Source: Luidia sarsii (lineage: Eukaryota; Echinodermata; Asteroidea; Paxillosida; Luidiidae). From it: 64,000 bases of DNA. The stretch is taken from contig OX465102.1 of NCBI GenBank assembly GCA_949987565.1, forward strand, positions 6,932,512-6,996,511. Direction: 5' to 3'. Below are positions 1 through 11,135 of the stretch, piece by piece; position 1 is the stretch's first letter; every line of letters starts with the position of its first letter. A program made the translations under genes and the position numbers. The notes beneath the pieces were generated by a model. It did not search any database, was not told the origin of the DNA, and saw only the letters and a program-made list of their open reading frames with translations.

Positions 1-94
1 TTCTGCCAGATCCACAGATGGCTGGGTCAGCATTGCTTTTAGCTTCAACATCAGTGTGGGACAACACAAGGTGATTGGCAGATGTTATGCCTGA

Positions 95-178
95 TCCACA
101 GATGGCTGGGTCTGCATGGCTATTAGGTTCAACATCAGTGTGGGATGTCACAAGGAGATTGGTAGAAGTTCTGCCAGA
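95..178 (+). repeat. Reference 84-bp monomer
   Basis: This is a typical full unit, phased to start at TCCACAG. In order it holds the landmark CCACAGATGGCTGGGTC, a variable stretch around GCATGGCTATTAG, the word TTCAACATCAGTGTGGGATG, the segment TGTCACAAGGAGATTGG, and a terminal AGAAGTTCTGCCA. Common alternatives across the array are TGG(C/T)AGAAG before the final half, GCC(A/T)GATCC at the boundary, GA(T/C)GTCAC, and AACATCAG, AACGTCAG or AATGTCAG. The length is divisible by 3, so frames carry through from unit to unit. It is also 8 helical turns at 10.5 bp per turn. Confidence 0.93.
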
Positions 179-243
179 TCCACAGATGGCTGGGTCTGCT
201 TGGCTGTTAGATTCAACATCAGTGTGAAATGTCATAGGGTGAT

Positions 244-260
244 TGGCAGAAGTTCTGCCA
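244..260. repeat. 17-bp palindrome present once per monomer (first intact example)
   Basis: TGGCAGAAGTTCTGCCA has 8-bp arms (TGGCAGAA and TTCTGCCA) that are exact reverse complements around one central G. It recurs at the same place in the unit along the array. Units with TGGTAGAAG lose one pair in the left arm. Units ending GCCTGATCC keep 7-bp arms. Units with GGCAGATGTTATGCC are more disrupted. It could form a small hairpin or cruciform or bind a dimeric protein, but no function is shown by the sequence. Confidence 0.9.
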
Positions 261-429
261 GATCCACAGATGGCAGGAAAGCATGGCTGTTAGCTTCAAC
301 GTCAGTGTGAGATGTCACAAGGAGATTGGTAGAAGTTCTGCCAGATCCACAGATGGCTGGGTCTGCATGGCTAATAGGTTCAACATCAGTGCGGGATGTC
401 ACAAGGAGATTGGTAGAAGTTCTGCCAAA

Positions 430-594
430 TCCACAGATGGCTGGGTCTGCTTGGCTGTTAGATTCAACAGGTGTGAAATGTCACAGGGTGATTGGCAGAA
501 GTTCTGCCAGATCCACAGATGGCAGGGAAGCATGGCTGTTAGCTTTAACGTCAGTGTGAGATGTCACAAGGAGATTGGCAGAAGTTCTGCCAGA
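430..594 (+). repeat. 82-bp and 83-bp variant units in tandem
   Basis: Unit 430-511 is 82 bp because 2 bp are missing at TTCAACAGGTGTGAAATG, compared with the usual TTCAACATCAGTGTGAAATG. The next unit (512-594) is 83 bp because GGCAGGGAAGCATGG is one base shorter than GGCTGGGTCTGCATGG. Together they remove 3 bp, so a reading frame lost in the first is regained after the second. The 83-bp class is very common across the array and by itself breaks all long frames. Equivalent pairs are present near 14,823-14,987 and 47,789-47,953. In the copy near 30,908 the pair is fused by a private deletion. Confidence 0.85.
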
Positions 595-2434
595 TCCACA
601 GATGGCTGGGTCTGCTTGTCTGTTAGATTCAACATCAGTGTGGAATGTCACAAGGTGATTGGCAGAAGTTCTGCCAGATCCACAGATGGCAGGGTAAGCA
701 TTGCTATTAGCTTCAACATCAGTGTGGGATGTCACAAGGTGATTGGCAGAAGTTCTGCCTGATCCACAGATGGCTGGGTCAGCATGGCTTTTAGCTTCAA
801 CATCAGTGTGGGATGTCACAAGGTGATTGGCAGAAGTTCTGCCTGATCCACAGATGGCTGGGTCAGCATGGCTTTTAGCTTCAACATCAGTGTGGAATGT
901 CACAAGGTGATTGGCAGAAGTTCTTCCTGATCCACAGATAGCTGGGTCAGCATTGCTATTAGCTTCAACATCAGTGTGGGATGTCACAAGGTGATTAGCA
1001 GAAGTTTTGCCAGATCCACAGATGGCAGGGAAGCATGGCTGTTAGCTTCAACATCAGTGTGGGATGTCACAACGTGATTAGCAGAAGTTTTGCCAGATCC
1101 ACAGATGGCAGGGAAGCATGGCTGTTAGCTTCAACGTCAGTGTGAGATGTCACAAGGAGATTGGTAGAAGTTCTGCCAGATCCACAGATGGCTGGGTCAG
1201 CATTGCTTTTAGCTTCAACATCAGTGTGGGACGTCACAAGGTGATTGGCAGATGTTATGCCTGATCCACAGATGGCTGGGTCTGCATGGCTATTAGGTTC
1301 AACATCAGTGTGGGATGCCACAAGGAGATTGGTAGAAGTTCTGCCAGATCCACAGATGGCTGGGTCTGCTTGGCTGTTAGATTCAACATCAGTGTGAAAT
1401 GTCAAAGGGTGATTGGCAGAAGTTCTGCCAGATCCACAGATGGCAGGAAAGCATGGCTGTTAGCTTCAACGTCAGTGTGAGATGTCACAAGGAGATTGGT
1501 AGAAGTTCTGCCAGATCCACAGATGGCTGGGTCTGCATGGCTATTAGCTTCAACATCAGTGTGGGATGTCAAAAGGTGATTAGCAGAAGTTTTGCCAGAT
1601 CCACAGATGGCAGGGAAGCATGGCTGTTAGCTTCAACATCAGTGTGGGATGTCACAAGGTGATTGGCAGAAGTTCTTCCTGATCCACAGATAGCTGGGTC
1701 AGCATTGCTATTAGCTTCAACATCAGTGTGGGATGTCACAAGGTGATTAGCAGAAGTTTTGCCAGATCCACAGATGGCAGGGAAGCATGGCTGTTACCTT
1801 CAACGTCAGTGTGAGATGTCACAAGGAGATTGGTAGAAGTTCTGCCAGATCCACAGATGGCTGGGTCAGCATTGCTTTTAGCTTCAACATCAGTGTGGGA
1901 CGTCACAAGGTGATTGGCAGATGTTATGCCTGATCCACAGATGGCTGGGTCTGCATGGCTATTAGGTTCAACATCAATGTGGGATGCCACAAGGAGATTG
2001 GTAGAAGTTCTGCCAGATCCACAGATGGCTGGGTCTGCTTGGCTGTTAGATTCAACATCAGTCTGAAATGTCATAGGGTGATTGGCAGAAGTTCTGCCAG
2101 ATCCACAGATGGCAGGAAAGCATGGCTGTTAGCTTCAACGTCAGTGTGAGATGTCACAAGGAGATTGGTAGAAGTTCTGCCAGATCCACAGATGGCTGGG
2201 TCTGCATGGCTATTAGGTTCAACATCAGTGTGGGATGTCACAAGGAGATTGGTAGAAGTTCTGCCAGATCCACAGATGGCTGGGTCTGCTTGGCTGTTAG
2301 ATTCAACATGTGTGAAATGTCACAGGGTGATTGGCAGAAGTTCTGCCAGATCCACAGATGGATGGGTCTGCCTCGCTGTTAGCTTCAACATCAGTGTGGG
2401 ATGTCACAATGTGACTGGTAGAAGTTCTGCCAGA

Positions 2435-2620
2435 TCAACAGATGAGTGGGTCTATTTGGCTGTTAGATTCAACAGATTCAACATCAGTGTGGAATGTCAC
2501 AACGTGATTGGCAGAAGTTCTGCCAGATCCACAGATGGCTGGGTCTGCTTGGCTGTTAGATTCAACAGATTCAACATCAGTGTGGAATGTCACAAGGTGA
2601 TTGGCAGAAGTTCTGCCAGA
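2435..2620 (+). repeat. Two adjacent 93-bp units with a 9-bp internal duplication
   Basis: Units 2435-2527 and 2528-2620 are each 93 bp. The extra 9 bp are a direct duplication of AGATTCAAC, at 2465-2482 in the first unit. The same duplication occurs in many other units, for example near 3,740, 3,918, 5,171, 7,352, 10,216, 10,395, 11,735 and 11,830, and in all higher-order copies. It therefore arose once and was spread by block amplification. It is a good tag for aligning blocks. Confidence 0.9.
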
Positions 2621-3225
2621 TCCACAGATGGCTGGGTCAGCATGGCTATTAGCTTCAACATCAGTGTGGGACGTCACAAGGTGATTGGCAGATGTTATGC
2701 CTGATCCACAGATGGCTGGGTCTGCATGGCTATTAGCTTCAACATCAGTGTGGGATGTCACAAGGAGATTGGTAGAAGTTCTGCCAGATCCACAGATGGC
2801 TGGGTCTGCTTGGCTGTTAGATTCAACATCAGTGTGAAATGTCACAGGGTGATTGGCAGAAGTTCTGCCAGATCCACAGATGGCAGGGAAGCATGGTTAT
2901 TAGCTTCAACATCAGTGTGGGATGTCACAAGGTGATTGGAAGAAGTTCTACCAGATCCACAGATGGCTGGGTCCGCTTGGCTATTAGCTTCAACATCAGT
3001 GTGGGACGTCACAAGGTGATTGGCAGAAGTTCTGCCAGATCAACAGATGCCAGGGTCAGCATGGCTGTTAGCTTCAACGTCAGTGTGAGATGTCACAAGG
3101 TGACTGGCAGAAGTTCTGCCAGATCCACAGATGGCTGGGTCTGCATGGCCGTCAGGTTCAACATCAGTGTGGAATGTCACAAGGTGATTGGCAGAAGTTC
3201 TGTCAGATCCACAGATGGCTGGGTC

Positions 3226-5991
3226 TGCTTGGCTGTTAGATTCAACATCAGTGTGAAATGTCATAGGGTGATTGGCAGAAGTTCTGCCAGATCCACAGAT
3301 GGCAGGAAAGCATGGCTGTTAGCTTCAACGTCAGTGTGAGATGTCACAAGGAGATTGGTAGAAGTTCTGCCAGATCCACAGAAGGCTGGGTCAGCATGAC
3401 TTTTAGCTTCAACATCAGTGTGGGATGTCACAAGGTGATTGGCAGAAGTTCTACCTGATCCACAGATGGCTGGGTCAGCATGGCTTTTAGCTTCAACATC
3501 AGTATTGAATGTCACAAGGTGATTGGCAGAAGTTCTTCCTGATCCACAGATAGCTGGGTCAGCATTGCTATTAGCTTCAACATCAGTGTGGAATGTCACA
3601 AGGTGATTGGCAGAAGTTCTGCCTGACCCATAGATTGCAGGGTCAGAATGCTATTAGCTTCAACATCAGTGTGGGATGTCACAATGTGACTGGTAGAAGT
3701 TCTGCCAGATCAACAGATGAGTGGGTCTATTTGGCTGTTAGATTCAACAGATTCAACATCAGTGTGGAATGTCACAAGGTGATTGGCAGAAGTTCTGCCA
3801 GATCCACAGATGGCTGGGTCTGCATGGCTATTAGCTTTAACATAAGTGTGGGATGTCACAAGGAGATTGGCAGAAGTTCTGCCAGATCCACAGATGGCTT
3901 GGTCTGCTTGGCTGTTAGATTCAACAGATTCAACATCAGTGTGGAATGTCAGAAGTTCTGCCAGATCCACAGATGGCTGGGTCAGCATGGCTATTAGCTT
4001 CAACATCAGTGTGGGACGTCACAAGGTGATTGGCAGATGTTATGCCTGATCCACAGATGGCTGGGTCTGCATGGCTATTAGCTTCAACATCAGTGTGGGA
4101 TGTCACAAGGAGATTGGTAGAAGTTCTGCCAGATCCACAGATGGCTGGGTCTGCTTGGCTGTTAGATTCAACATCAGTGTGAAATGTCACAGGGTGATTG
4201 GCAGAAGTTCTGCCTGATCCACAGATGGCTGGGTCTGCTTGGCTATTAGCTTCAACATCAGTGTGGGATGTCACAAGGTGATTGGCAGAAGTTCTGCCTG
4301 ATCCACAGATGGCTGGGTCAGCATTGCTTTTAGCTTCAACATTAGTGTGGAATGTCACAAGGTGATTGGCAGAAGTTCTGCCTGATCCACAGATGGCTGG
4401 GTCTGCTTGGCTATTAGCTTCAACATCAGTGTGGGATGTCACAAGGTGATTGGCAGAAGTTCTGCCTGATCCACAGATGGCTGGGTCAGCATGGCTTTTA
4501 GCTTCAACATCAGTATTGAATGTCACAAGGTGATTGGCAGAAGTTCTTCCTGATCCACAGATAGCTGGGTCAGCATTGCTATTAGCTTCAACATCAGTGT
4601 GGAATGTCACAAGGTGATTGGCAGAAGTTCTGCCTGACCCATAGATTGCAGGGTCAGAATGCTATTAGCTTCAACATCAGTGTGGGACGTCACAAGGTGA
4701 TTGGCAGAAGTTCTGCCAGATCAACAGATGCCAGGGTCACCATGGCTGTTAGCTTCAACGTCAGTGTGAGATGTCACAAGGTGACTGGCAGAAGTTCTGC
4801 CAGATCCACAGATGGCTGGGTCTGCCTGTCTGTTAGATTCAACATCAGTGTGGAATGTCACAAGGTGATTGGCAGAAGTTCTGCCAGATCCACAGATGGC
4901 AGGGTAAGCATGGCTATTAGCTTCAACATCAGTGTGGGATGTCACAAGGTGATTGGCAGAAGTTCTGCCTGATCCACAGATGGCTGGGTCAGCATGGCTT
5001 TTAGCTTCAACATTAGTGTGGAATGCCACAAGGTGATTGGCAGAAGTTCTGCCTGATCCACAGATGGCTGGGTCTGCATGGCTATTAGCTTTAACATAAG
5101 TGTGGGATGTCACGAGGAGATTGGCAGAAGTTCTGCCAGATCCACAGATGGCTGGGTCTGCTTGGCTGTAAGATTCAACAGATTCAACATCAGTGTAGAA
5201 TGTCACAAGGTGATTGGCAGAAGTTCTGCCAGATCCACAGATGGCTGGGTCAGCATGGCTATTAGCTTCAACATCAGTAAGGGACGTCACAAGGTGATTG
5301 GCAGATGTTATGCCTGATCCACAGATGGCTGGGTCTGCATGGCTATTAGCTTCAACATCAGTGTGGGATGTCACAAGGAGATTGGTAGAAGTTCTGCCAG
5401 ATCCACAGATGGCTGGGTCTGCTTGGCTGTTAGATTCAACATCAGTGTGAAATGTCACAGGGTGATTGGCAGAAGTTCTGCCAGATCCACAGATGGCAGG
5501 GAAGCATGGCTGTTAGCTTCAATGTCAGTGTGAGATGTCACAAGGAGATTGGTAGAAGTTCTGCCAGATCCACAGATGGCTGGGTCAGCATTGCTTTTAG
5601 CTTCAACATCAGTGTGGGACGTCACAAGGTGATTGGCAGATGTTATGCCTGATCCACAGATGGCTGGGTCTGCATGGCTATTAGGTTCAACATCAGTGTG
5701 GGATGTCACAAGGAGATTGGTAGAAGTTCTGCCAGATCCACAGATGGCTGGGTCTGCTTGGCTGTTAGATTCAACATCAGTGTGAAATGTCATAGGGTGA
5801 TTGGCAGAAGTTCTGCCAGATCCACAGATGGCAGGAAAGCATGGCTGTTAGCTTCAACGTCAGTGTGGGATGTCACAAGGAGATTGGTAGAAGTTCTGCC
5901 AGATCCACAGATGGCTGGGTCTGCATGGCTAATAGGTTCAACATCAGTGTGAAATGTCATAGGGTGATTGGCAGAAGTTCTGCCAGATCCA
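3226..5991 (+). repeat. Mosaic block: P-like start joined to Q-type tail
   Basis: Bases 3,226 to about 4,060 match 13,329-14,163 (offset 10,103). From 3,593 the sequence also matches 40,411 onward (offset 36,818) and 57,152-59,550 (offset 53,559). The last is an apparently uninterrupted match of about 2.4 kb up to 5,991. The block contains a 79-bp unit (3,887-3,965) that combines the 9-bp duplication with a 14-bp deletion at GAATGTCAGAAGTTC. Variant CACGAGGAG near 5,112 is shared with 18,075, 34,133, 41,929, 51,041 and 58,670 and marks homologous positions. Confidence 0.82.
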
Positions 5992-6797
5992 CAGATGGCA
6001 GGAAAGCATGGCTGTTAGCTTCAACGTCAGTGTGAGATGTCACAAGGAGATTGGTAGAAGTTCTGCCAGATCCACAGATGGCTGGGTCTGCATGGCTAAT
6101 AGGTTCAACATCAGTGTGGGATGTCACAAGGTGATTGGCAGAAGTTCTGCCTGATCCACAGATGGCTGGGTCTGCTTGGCTATTAGCTTCAACATCAGTG
6201 TGGGATGTCACAAGGTGATTGGCAGAAGTTCTGCCAGATCCAAATGTGGCTGTGTCTGCATAGCTGTCAGCTTCAACATCAGTGTGGGATGTCACAAGGT
6301 GATTGGCAGAAGTTCTTCCTGATCCACAGATAGCTGGGTCAGCATTGCTATTAGCTTTAACAACAGTGTGGGATGTCACAAGGTGATTGGCAGAAGTTTT
6401 GCCAGATCCACAGATGGCTCGGTCAGCATGGCTGTTAGCTTCGACATAAGTGTGGGATGTCACAATGTGACTGGTAGAAGTTCTGCCAGATCCATAGATG
6501 GCTGGGTCTGCTTGGCTGTTAGATTCAACATCAGTGTGGAATGTCACAAGGTGATTGGCAGAAGTTCTGCCTGATCCACAGATGGCTGGGTCAGCATGGC
6601 TTTTAGCTTCAACATCAGTATTGAATGTCACAAGGTGATTGGCAGAAGTTCTTGCTGATCCACAGATAGCTGGGTCAGCATTGCTATTAGCTTCAACATC
6701 AGTGTGGGATGTCACAAGGTGATTGGCAGAAGTTTTGCCAGATCCACAGATGGCTGGGTCAGCATGGCTGTTAGCTTCAACATCAGTGTGGGATGTC
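5992..6797 (+). repeat. Q-type segment ending copy 0 homology
   Basis: About 5,880-6,650 matches 42,842-43,612 (offset 36,962). The interval also matches 35,060-35,987 and 51,970-52,780, except that those copies carry two extra 84-bp units (168 bp). Private markers include CCAAATGTGGCTGTG near 6,240, TTCGACATAAG near 6,440 and GATGGCTCGGTC near 6,412, all reproduced in the other copies. Homology to 35,987 ends at about 6,797. Confidence 0.8.
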
Positions 6798-9700
6798 ACA
6801 AGGTGATTGGCAGAAGTTCTTTCTGATCCACAGATAGCTGGGTCAGCATTGCTATTAGCTTCAACATCAGTGTGGGATGTCACAATGTGACTGGTAGAAG
6901 TTCTGCCAGATCCACAGATGGCAGGGTAAGCATGGCTTTTAGCTTCAACATTAGTGTGGAATGTCACAAGGTGGTTGGGAGAAGTTCTGCCTGATCCACA
7001 GATGGCTGGGTCTAATTGGCTATTAGCTTCAACATCAGTGTAGAATGTCACAAGGTGATTGGCAGAAGTTCTGCCAGATACCAGGGTCAGCACGGCCGTT
7101 AGCTTCAACGTCAGTGTGGGATGTCACAAGGTGACTGGCAGAATTTCTGCCAGATCCACAGATGGCTGGGTCTGCTTGGCTGTTAGATTCAACATCAGTG
7201 TGGAATGTCACAAGGTGATTGGCAGAAGTTCTGCCTGATCCACAGATGGCTGGGTCAGCATGGCTTTTAGCTTCAACATTAGTGTGGGATGTCACAAGGA
7301 GATTGGCAGAAGTTCTGCCAGATCCACAGATGGCTGGGTCTGCTTGGCTGTTAGATTCAACAGATTCAACATCAGTGTGGAATGTCACAAGGTGATTGGC
7401 AGAAGTTCTGCCAGATCCACAGATGGCTGGGTCAGCATGGCTATTAGCTTCAACATCAGTGTGGGACGTCACAAGGTGATTGGCAAAAGTTCTTCCTGAT
7501 CCACAGATAGCTGGGTCAGCATGGCTTTTAGCTTCAACATCAGTGTGGGATGTCACAAGGTGATTGACAGAAGTTCTGCCAGATCCACAGATGGCTGGGT
7601 CTGCATGGCTGACAGCTTCAACATCAGTGTGGAATGTCACAAGGTGACTGGTAGAAGTTCTGCCAGATCCACAGATGGCTGGGTCTGCATGGCTGACAGC
7701 TTCAACATCAGTGTGGAATGTCACAAGGTGATTGGCAGAAGTTCTGCCTGACCCACAGATGGCAGGGTGAGCATGGGTATTAGCTTCAACATTAGTGTGG
7801 AATGTCACAAGGTGATTGGCAGAAGTTCTGCCTGACCCACAGATTGCAGGGTCAGATTGCTATTAGTTTCAACATCAGTGTGGGATGTCACAAGGTGATT
7901 GGCAGAAGTTCTGCCAGATCCACAGATGGCAGGGTAAGCATGGCTATTAGCTTCAACATCAGTGTGGAATGTCACAAGGTGATTGGCAGAAGTTCTTTCT
8001 GATCCACAGATAGCTAGGTCAGCATTGCTATTAGCTTCAACATCAGTGTGGGATGTCACAATGTGACTGGTAGAAGTTCTGCCAGATCCACAGATGGCAG
8101 GGTAAGCATGGCTTTTAGCTTCAACATTAGTGTGGAATGTCACAAGGTGGTTGGGAGAAGTTCTGCCTGATCCACAGATGGCTGGGTCTAATTGGCTATT
8201 AGCTTCAACATCAGTGTAGAATGTCACAAGGTGATTGGCAGAAGTTCTGCCTGATCCACAGATGGCTGGGTCTGCATGGCTTTTAGCTTCAACATCAGTG
8301 TGGAATGTCACAAGATGATTGGCAGAAGTTCTGCCAGATCCACAGATGGCAGGGTAAGCATTGCTTTTAGCTTCAACATCAGTTTGGGATGTCACAAGGT
8401 GATTGGCAGAAGTTCTGCCTGACCCACAGATGGCAGGGTCAGCATTGGTATTAGCTTCAACATCAGTGTGGGACGTCACAAGGTGATTGGCAGAAGTTCT
8501 GCCTGATCCACAGATGGCTGGGTCAGCATGGCTTTTAGCTTAAACAGCAGTGTGTAATGTCACAAGCTGATTTGCAGAAGTTCTGCCTAGTCTGCTTGGC
8601 TTAAACATCAGTGTGGGACGTCACAAGGTGATTGGCAGAAGTTCTGCCAGATCCACAGATAGCTGGGTCTGCATGGCTTTTAGCTTCAACATCAGTGTGG
8701 AATGTCACAAGATGATTGGCAGAAGTTCTGCCTGACCCACAGATGGCAGGGTCAGCATGGGTATTAGCTTCAACATCAGTGTGGGACGTGACAAGGTGAT
8801 TGGCAGAAGTTCTGCCTGATCCACAGATGGCTGGGTCAGCATGGCTTTTAGCTTCAACAGCAGTGTGTAATGTCACAAGCTGATTTGCAGAAGTTCTGCC
8901 TGGTCTGTTTGGCTAGTAGCTTAAACATCAGTGTGTAATGTCACAAGGTAATTGGCAGAATTTCTGCCAGATCCACATATGGCTGGGTCAGCATGGCTAT
9001 AATTAGCTTCAACATCAGTGTGGGATGTCACAAGGTGACTGGTAGAAGTTCTGCCAGATCCACAGATGTTAGGGTCAGCATGGCTGTAAGCTTCATCATC
9101 AGTGTGGGACGTCACAAGATGATTGGCAGAAGTTCTTCCTGATCCACAGATAGGTGGGTCAGCATGGCTTTTAGCTTTAACATCAGTGTGGGATGTCACA
9201 GGGTGATTGGCAAAAGTTTTGCCAGATCCACAGATGGCTGGGTCTGCTGGGCTGTTAGCTTCAACATCAGTATGGGATGTCACAATGTCATTAGCAGAAG
9301 TTCTGCCAGATCCACAGATGGCTGGGTCAGCATGGCTAATAGCTTCAACATAAGTGTGGGACGTCACAAGGTGATTGGCAGAAGTTCTGCCTGATCCACA
9401 GATGGCTGGGTCTGCATGGCTGTTAGATTCAACATCAGTGTGAAATGTCACAAGGTGATTGGCAGAAGTTCTGCCAGATCCACAGATGGCAGGGTAAGCA
9501 TTGTTTTTAGCTTCAACATCAGTGTGGGACGTCACAAGGTGATTGGCAGAGTCAGCATTGGTATTAGCTTCAACATCAGTGTGGGACGTCACAAGGTGAT
9601 TGGCAGAAGTTCTGCCTAATCCACAGATGGCTGGGTCAGCATGGCTTTTAGCTTAAACAGCAGTGTGTAATGTCACAAGCTGATTTGCAGAAGTTCTGCC

Positions 9701-10052
9701 TAGTCTGCTTGGCTTCAACATCAGTGTGGGACGTCACAAGGTGATTGGCAGAAGTTCTGCCAGATCCACAGATAGCTGGGTCTGCATGGCTTTTAGCTTC
9801 AACATCAGTGTGGATTGTCACAAGATGATTGGCAGAAGTTCTGCCTGACCCACAGATGGCAGGGTCAGCATGGGTATTAGCTTCAACATCAGTGTGGGAC
9901 GTGACAAGGTGATTGGCAGAAGTTCTGCCTGATCCACAGATGGCTGGGTCAGCATGGCTTTTAGCTTCAACAGCAGTGTGTAATGTCACAAGGTAATTGG
10001 CAGAATTTCTGCCAGATCCACATATGGCTGGGTCTGCAATGGCTATTAGCTT
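6798..10052 (+). repeat. Divergent, mostly single-copy stretch of the array
   Basis: This 3.3-kb stretch still follows the 84-bp pattern, but most of it has no near-identical partner elsewhere in the window. The exceptions are about 9,318-10,035, repeated at 59,551-60,298, and about 9,236-9,355, repeated at 42,400-42,510. Monomers here are more varied: CACGGCCG near 7,090, GAATTTCTGCC near 7,140, TGGCTGACAGC near 7,610, and TAATTGGCTATTAGC near 7,012 repeated near 8,190. It probably represents an older, less homogenised layer between the amplified blocks. Confidence 0.75.
8531..8945 (+). repeat. Truncated and most diverged monomers (61 and 68 bp)
   Basis: Two shortened units occur here. Measured between CAGTGTG words, one is 61 bp (8,548 to 8,609) and one is 68 bp (8,861 to 8,929). 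In both, sequence is lost directly after AGAAGTTCTGCCT, the right arm of the unit palindrome, so the CCACAGATGG landmark is missing. They also carry TAAACAGCAGTGTGTAATG, CACAAGCTGATTTGCAG and TTAAACATCAG, which are rare elsewhere. The 61-bp form recurs at 9,661-9,721 and 59,924-59,984. Confidence 0.82.
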
Positions 10053-10095
10053 CAACATCAGTATTGAATGTCACAAGGTGATTGGCAGAAGTTCT

Positions 10096-11135
10096 TCCTG
10101 ATCCACAGATAGCTGGGTCAGCATGGCTGTTAGCTTCAACATCAGTGTGGGATGTCACAATGTGACTGGTAGAAGTTCTGCCAGATCAACAGATGAGTGG
10201 GTCTATTTGGCTGTTAGATTCAACAGATTCAACATCAGTGTGGAATGTCACAAGGTGATTGGCAGAAGTTCTGCCAGATCCACAGATGGCTGGGTCTGCA
10301 TGGCTAATAGCTTTAACATAAGTGTGGGATGTCACAAGGAGATTGGCAGAAGTTCTGCCAGATCCACAGATGGCTGGGTCTGCTTGGCTGTTAGATTCAA
10401 CAGATTCAACATCAGTGTGGAATGTCACAAGGTGATTGGCAGAAGTTCTGCCAGATCCACAGATAGCTGGGTCAGCATGGCTTTTAGCTTCAACATCAGT
10501 GTGGGACGTCACAAGGTGATTGGCAGATGTTATGCCTGATCCACAGATGGCTAGGTCTGTATGGCTATTAGCTTCAACATCAGTGTAGGATGTCACAAGG
10601 AGATTGGAAGAAGTTCTGCCAGATCCACAGATGGCTGGGTCTGCTTGGCTGTTAGATTCAACATCAGTGTGAAATGTCACAGGGTGATTGGCAGAAGTTC
10701 TGCCAGATCCACAGATGGCAGGGAAGCATGGCTGTTAGCTTCAATGTCAGTGTGAGATGTCACAAGGAGATTGGTAGAAGTTCTGCCAGATCCACAGATG
10801 GCTGGGTCAGCATTGCTTTTAGCTTCAACATCAGTGTGGGACGTCACAAGGTGATTGGCAGATGTTATGCCTGATCCACAGATGGCTGGGTCTGCATGGC
10901 TATTAGGTTCAACATCAGTGTTGGAGATTGGTAGAAGTTCTGCCAGATCCACAGATGGCTGGGTCTGCTTGGCTGTGAGATTCAACATCAGTGTGAAATG
11001 TCATAGGGTGATTGGCAGAAGTTCTGCCAGATCCACAGATGGCAGGAAAGCATGGCTGTTAGCTTCAACGTCAGTGTGAGATGTCACAAGGAGATTGGTA
11101 GAAGTTCTGCCAGATCCACAGATGGCTGGGTCTGC
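10096..11135 (+). repeat. R-type block preceding core P, copy A
   Basis: This segment matches 26,181-27,220 (offset 16,085), 19,702-20,741 (offset 9,606) and 24,496-25,535. A closely related copy lies at about 21,808-22,847. A diagnostic 73-bp unit (10,875-10,947) has lost 11 bp at AACATCAGTGTTGGAGATTGG, and the same deletion is present near 20,526, 22,632, 25,320 and 27,005. GATGGCTAGGTCTGTATGG near 10,547 is another shared tag. Confidence 0.85.

Larger units (their letters stand above)
1..3225 (+). repeat. Core block P, truncated copy 0
   Basis: Bases 1-2,935 match 14,394-17,328 at a constant offset of 14,393. The match continues to about 3,225 at offset 14,477, because copy 0 lacks one 84-bp unit near 2,936. 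The same sequence occurs near 30,479-33,386 and 47,360-50,294. Only a few differences are visible. Copy 0 has CCAAATCC near 427 where the others have CCAGATCC, and GTGGAATGTC near 892 where the others have ATTGAATGTC. The upstream half of the block lies outside the window. At about 3,225 the similarity stops abruptly and switches to sequence like 13,329 onward. Confidence 0.88.

Noticed and set aside
244..260. NFI, heat-shock or steroid-receptor binding site at the palindrome
   Set aside because: NFI needs TTGGC-N5-GCCAA but the spacing here is 9. Heat-shock GAA/TTC spacing and the 3-bp spacer of steroid elements also do not fit. The GGACGTCAC words contain only a partial CRE. Naming a factor would be a guess.
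5957..7108. Decayed C2H2 zinc-finger array (84 bp = 28 residues, and minus-strand CGSGRTSANHL looks a little like the CGKAF-x-HL part of a finger)
   Set aside because: The first cysteine pair and the properly spaced second histidine are missing, and there is no TGEKP-like linker. The period match alone is weak evidence. A profile search of the monomer consensus against zinc-finger models would settle it.
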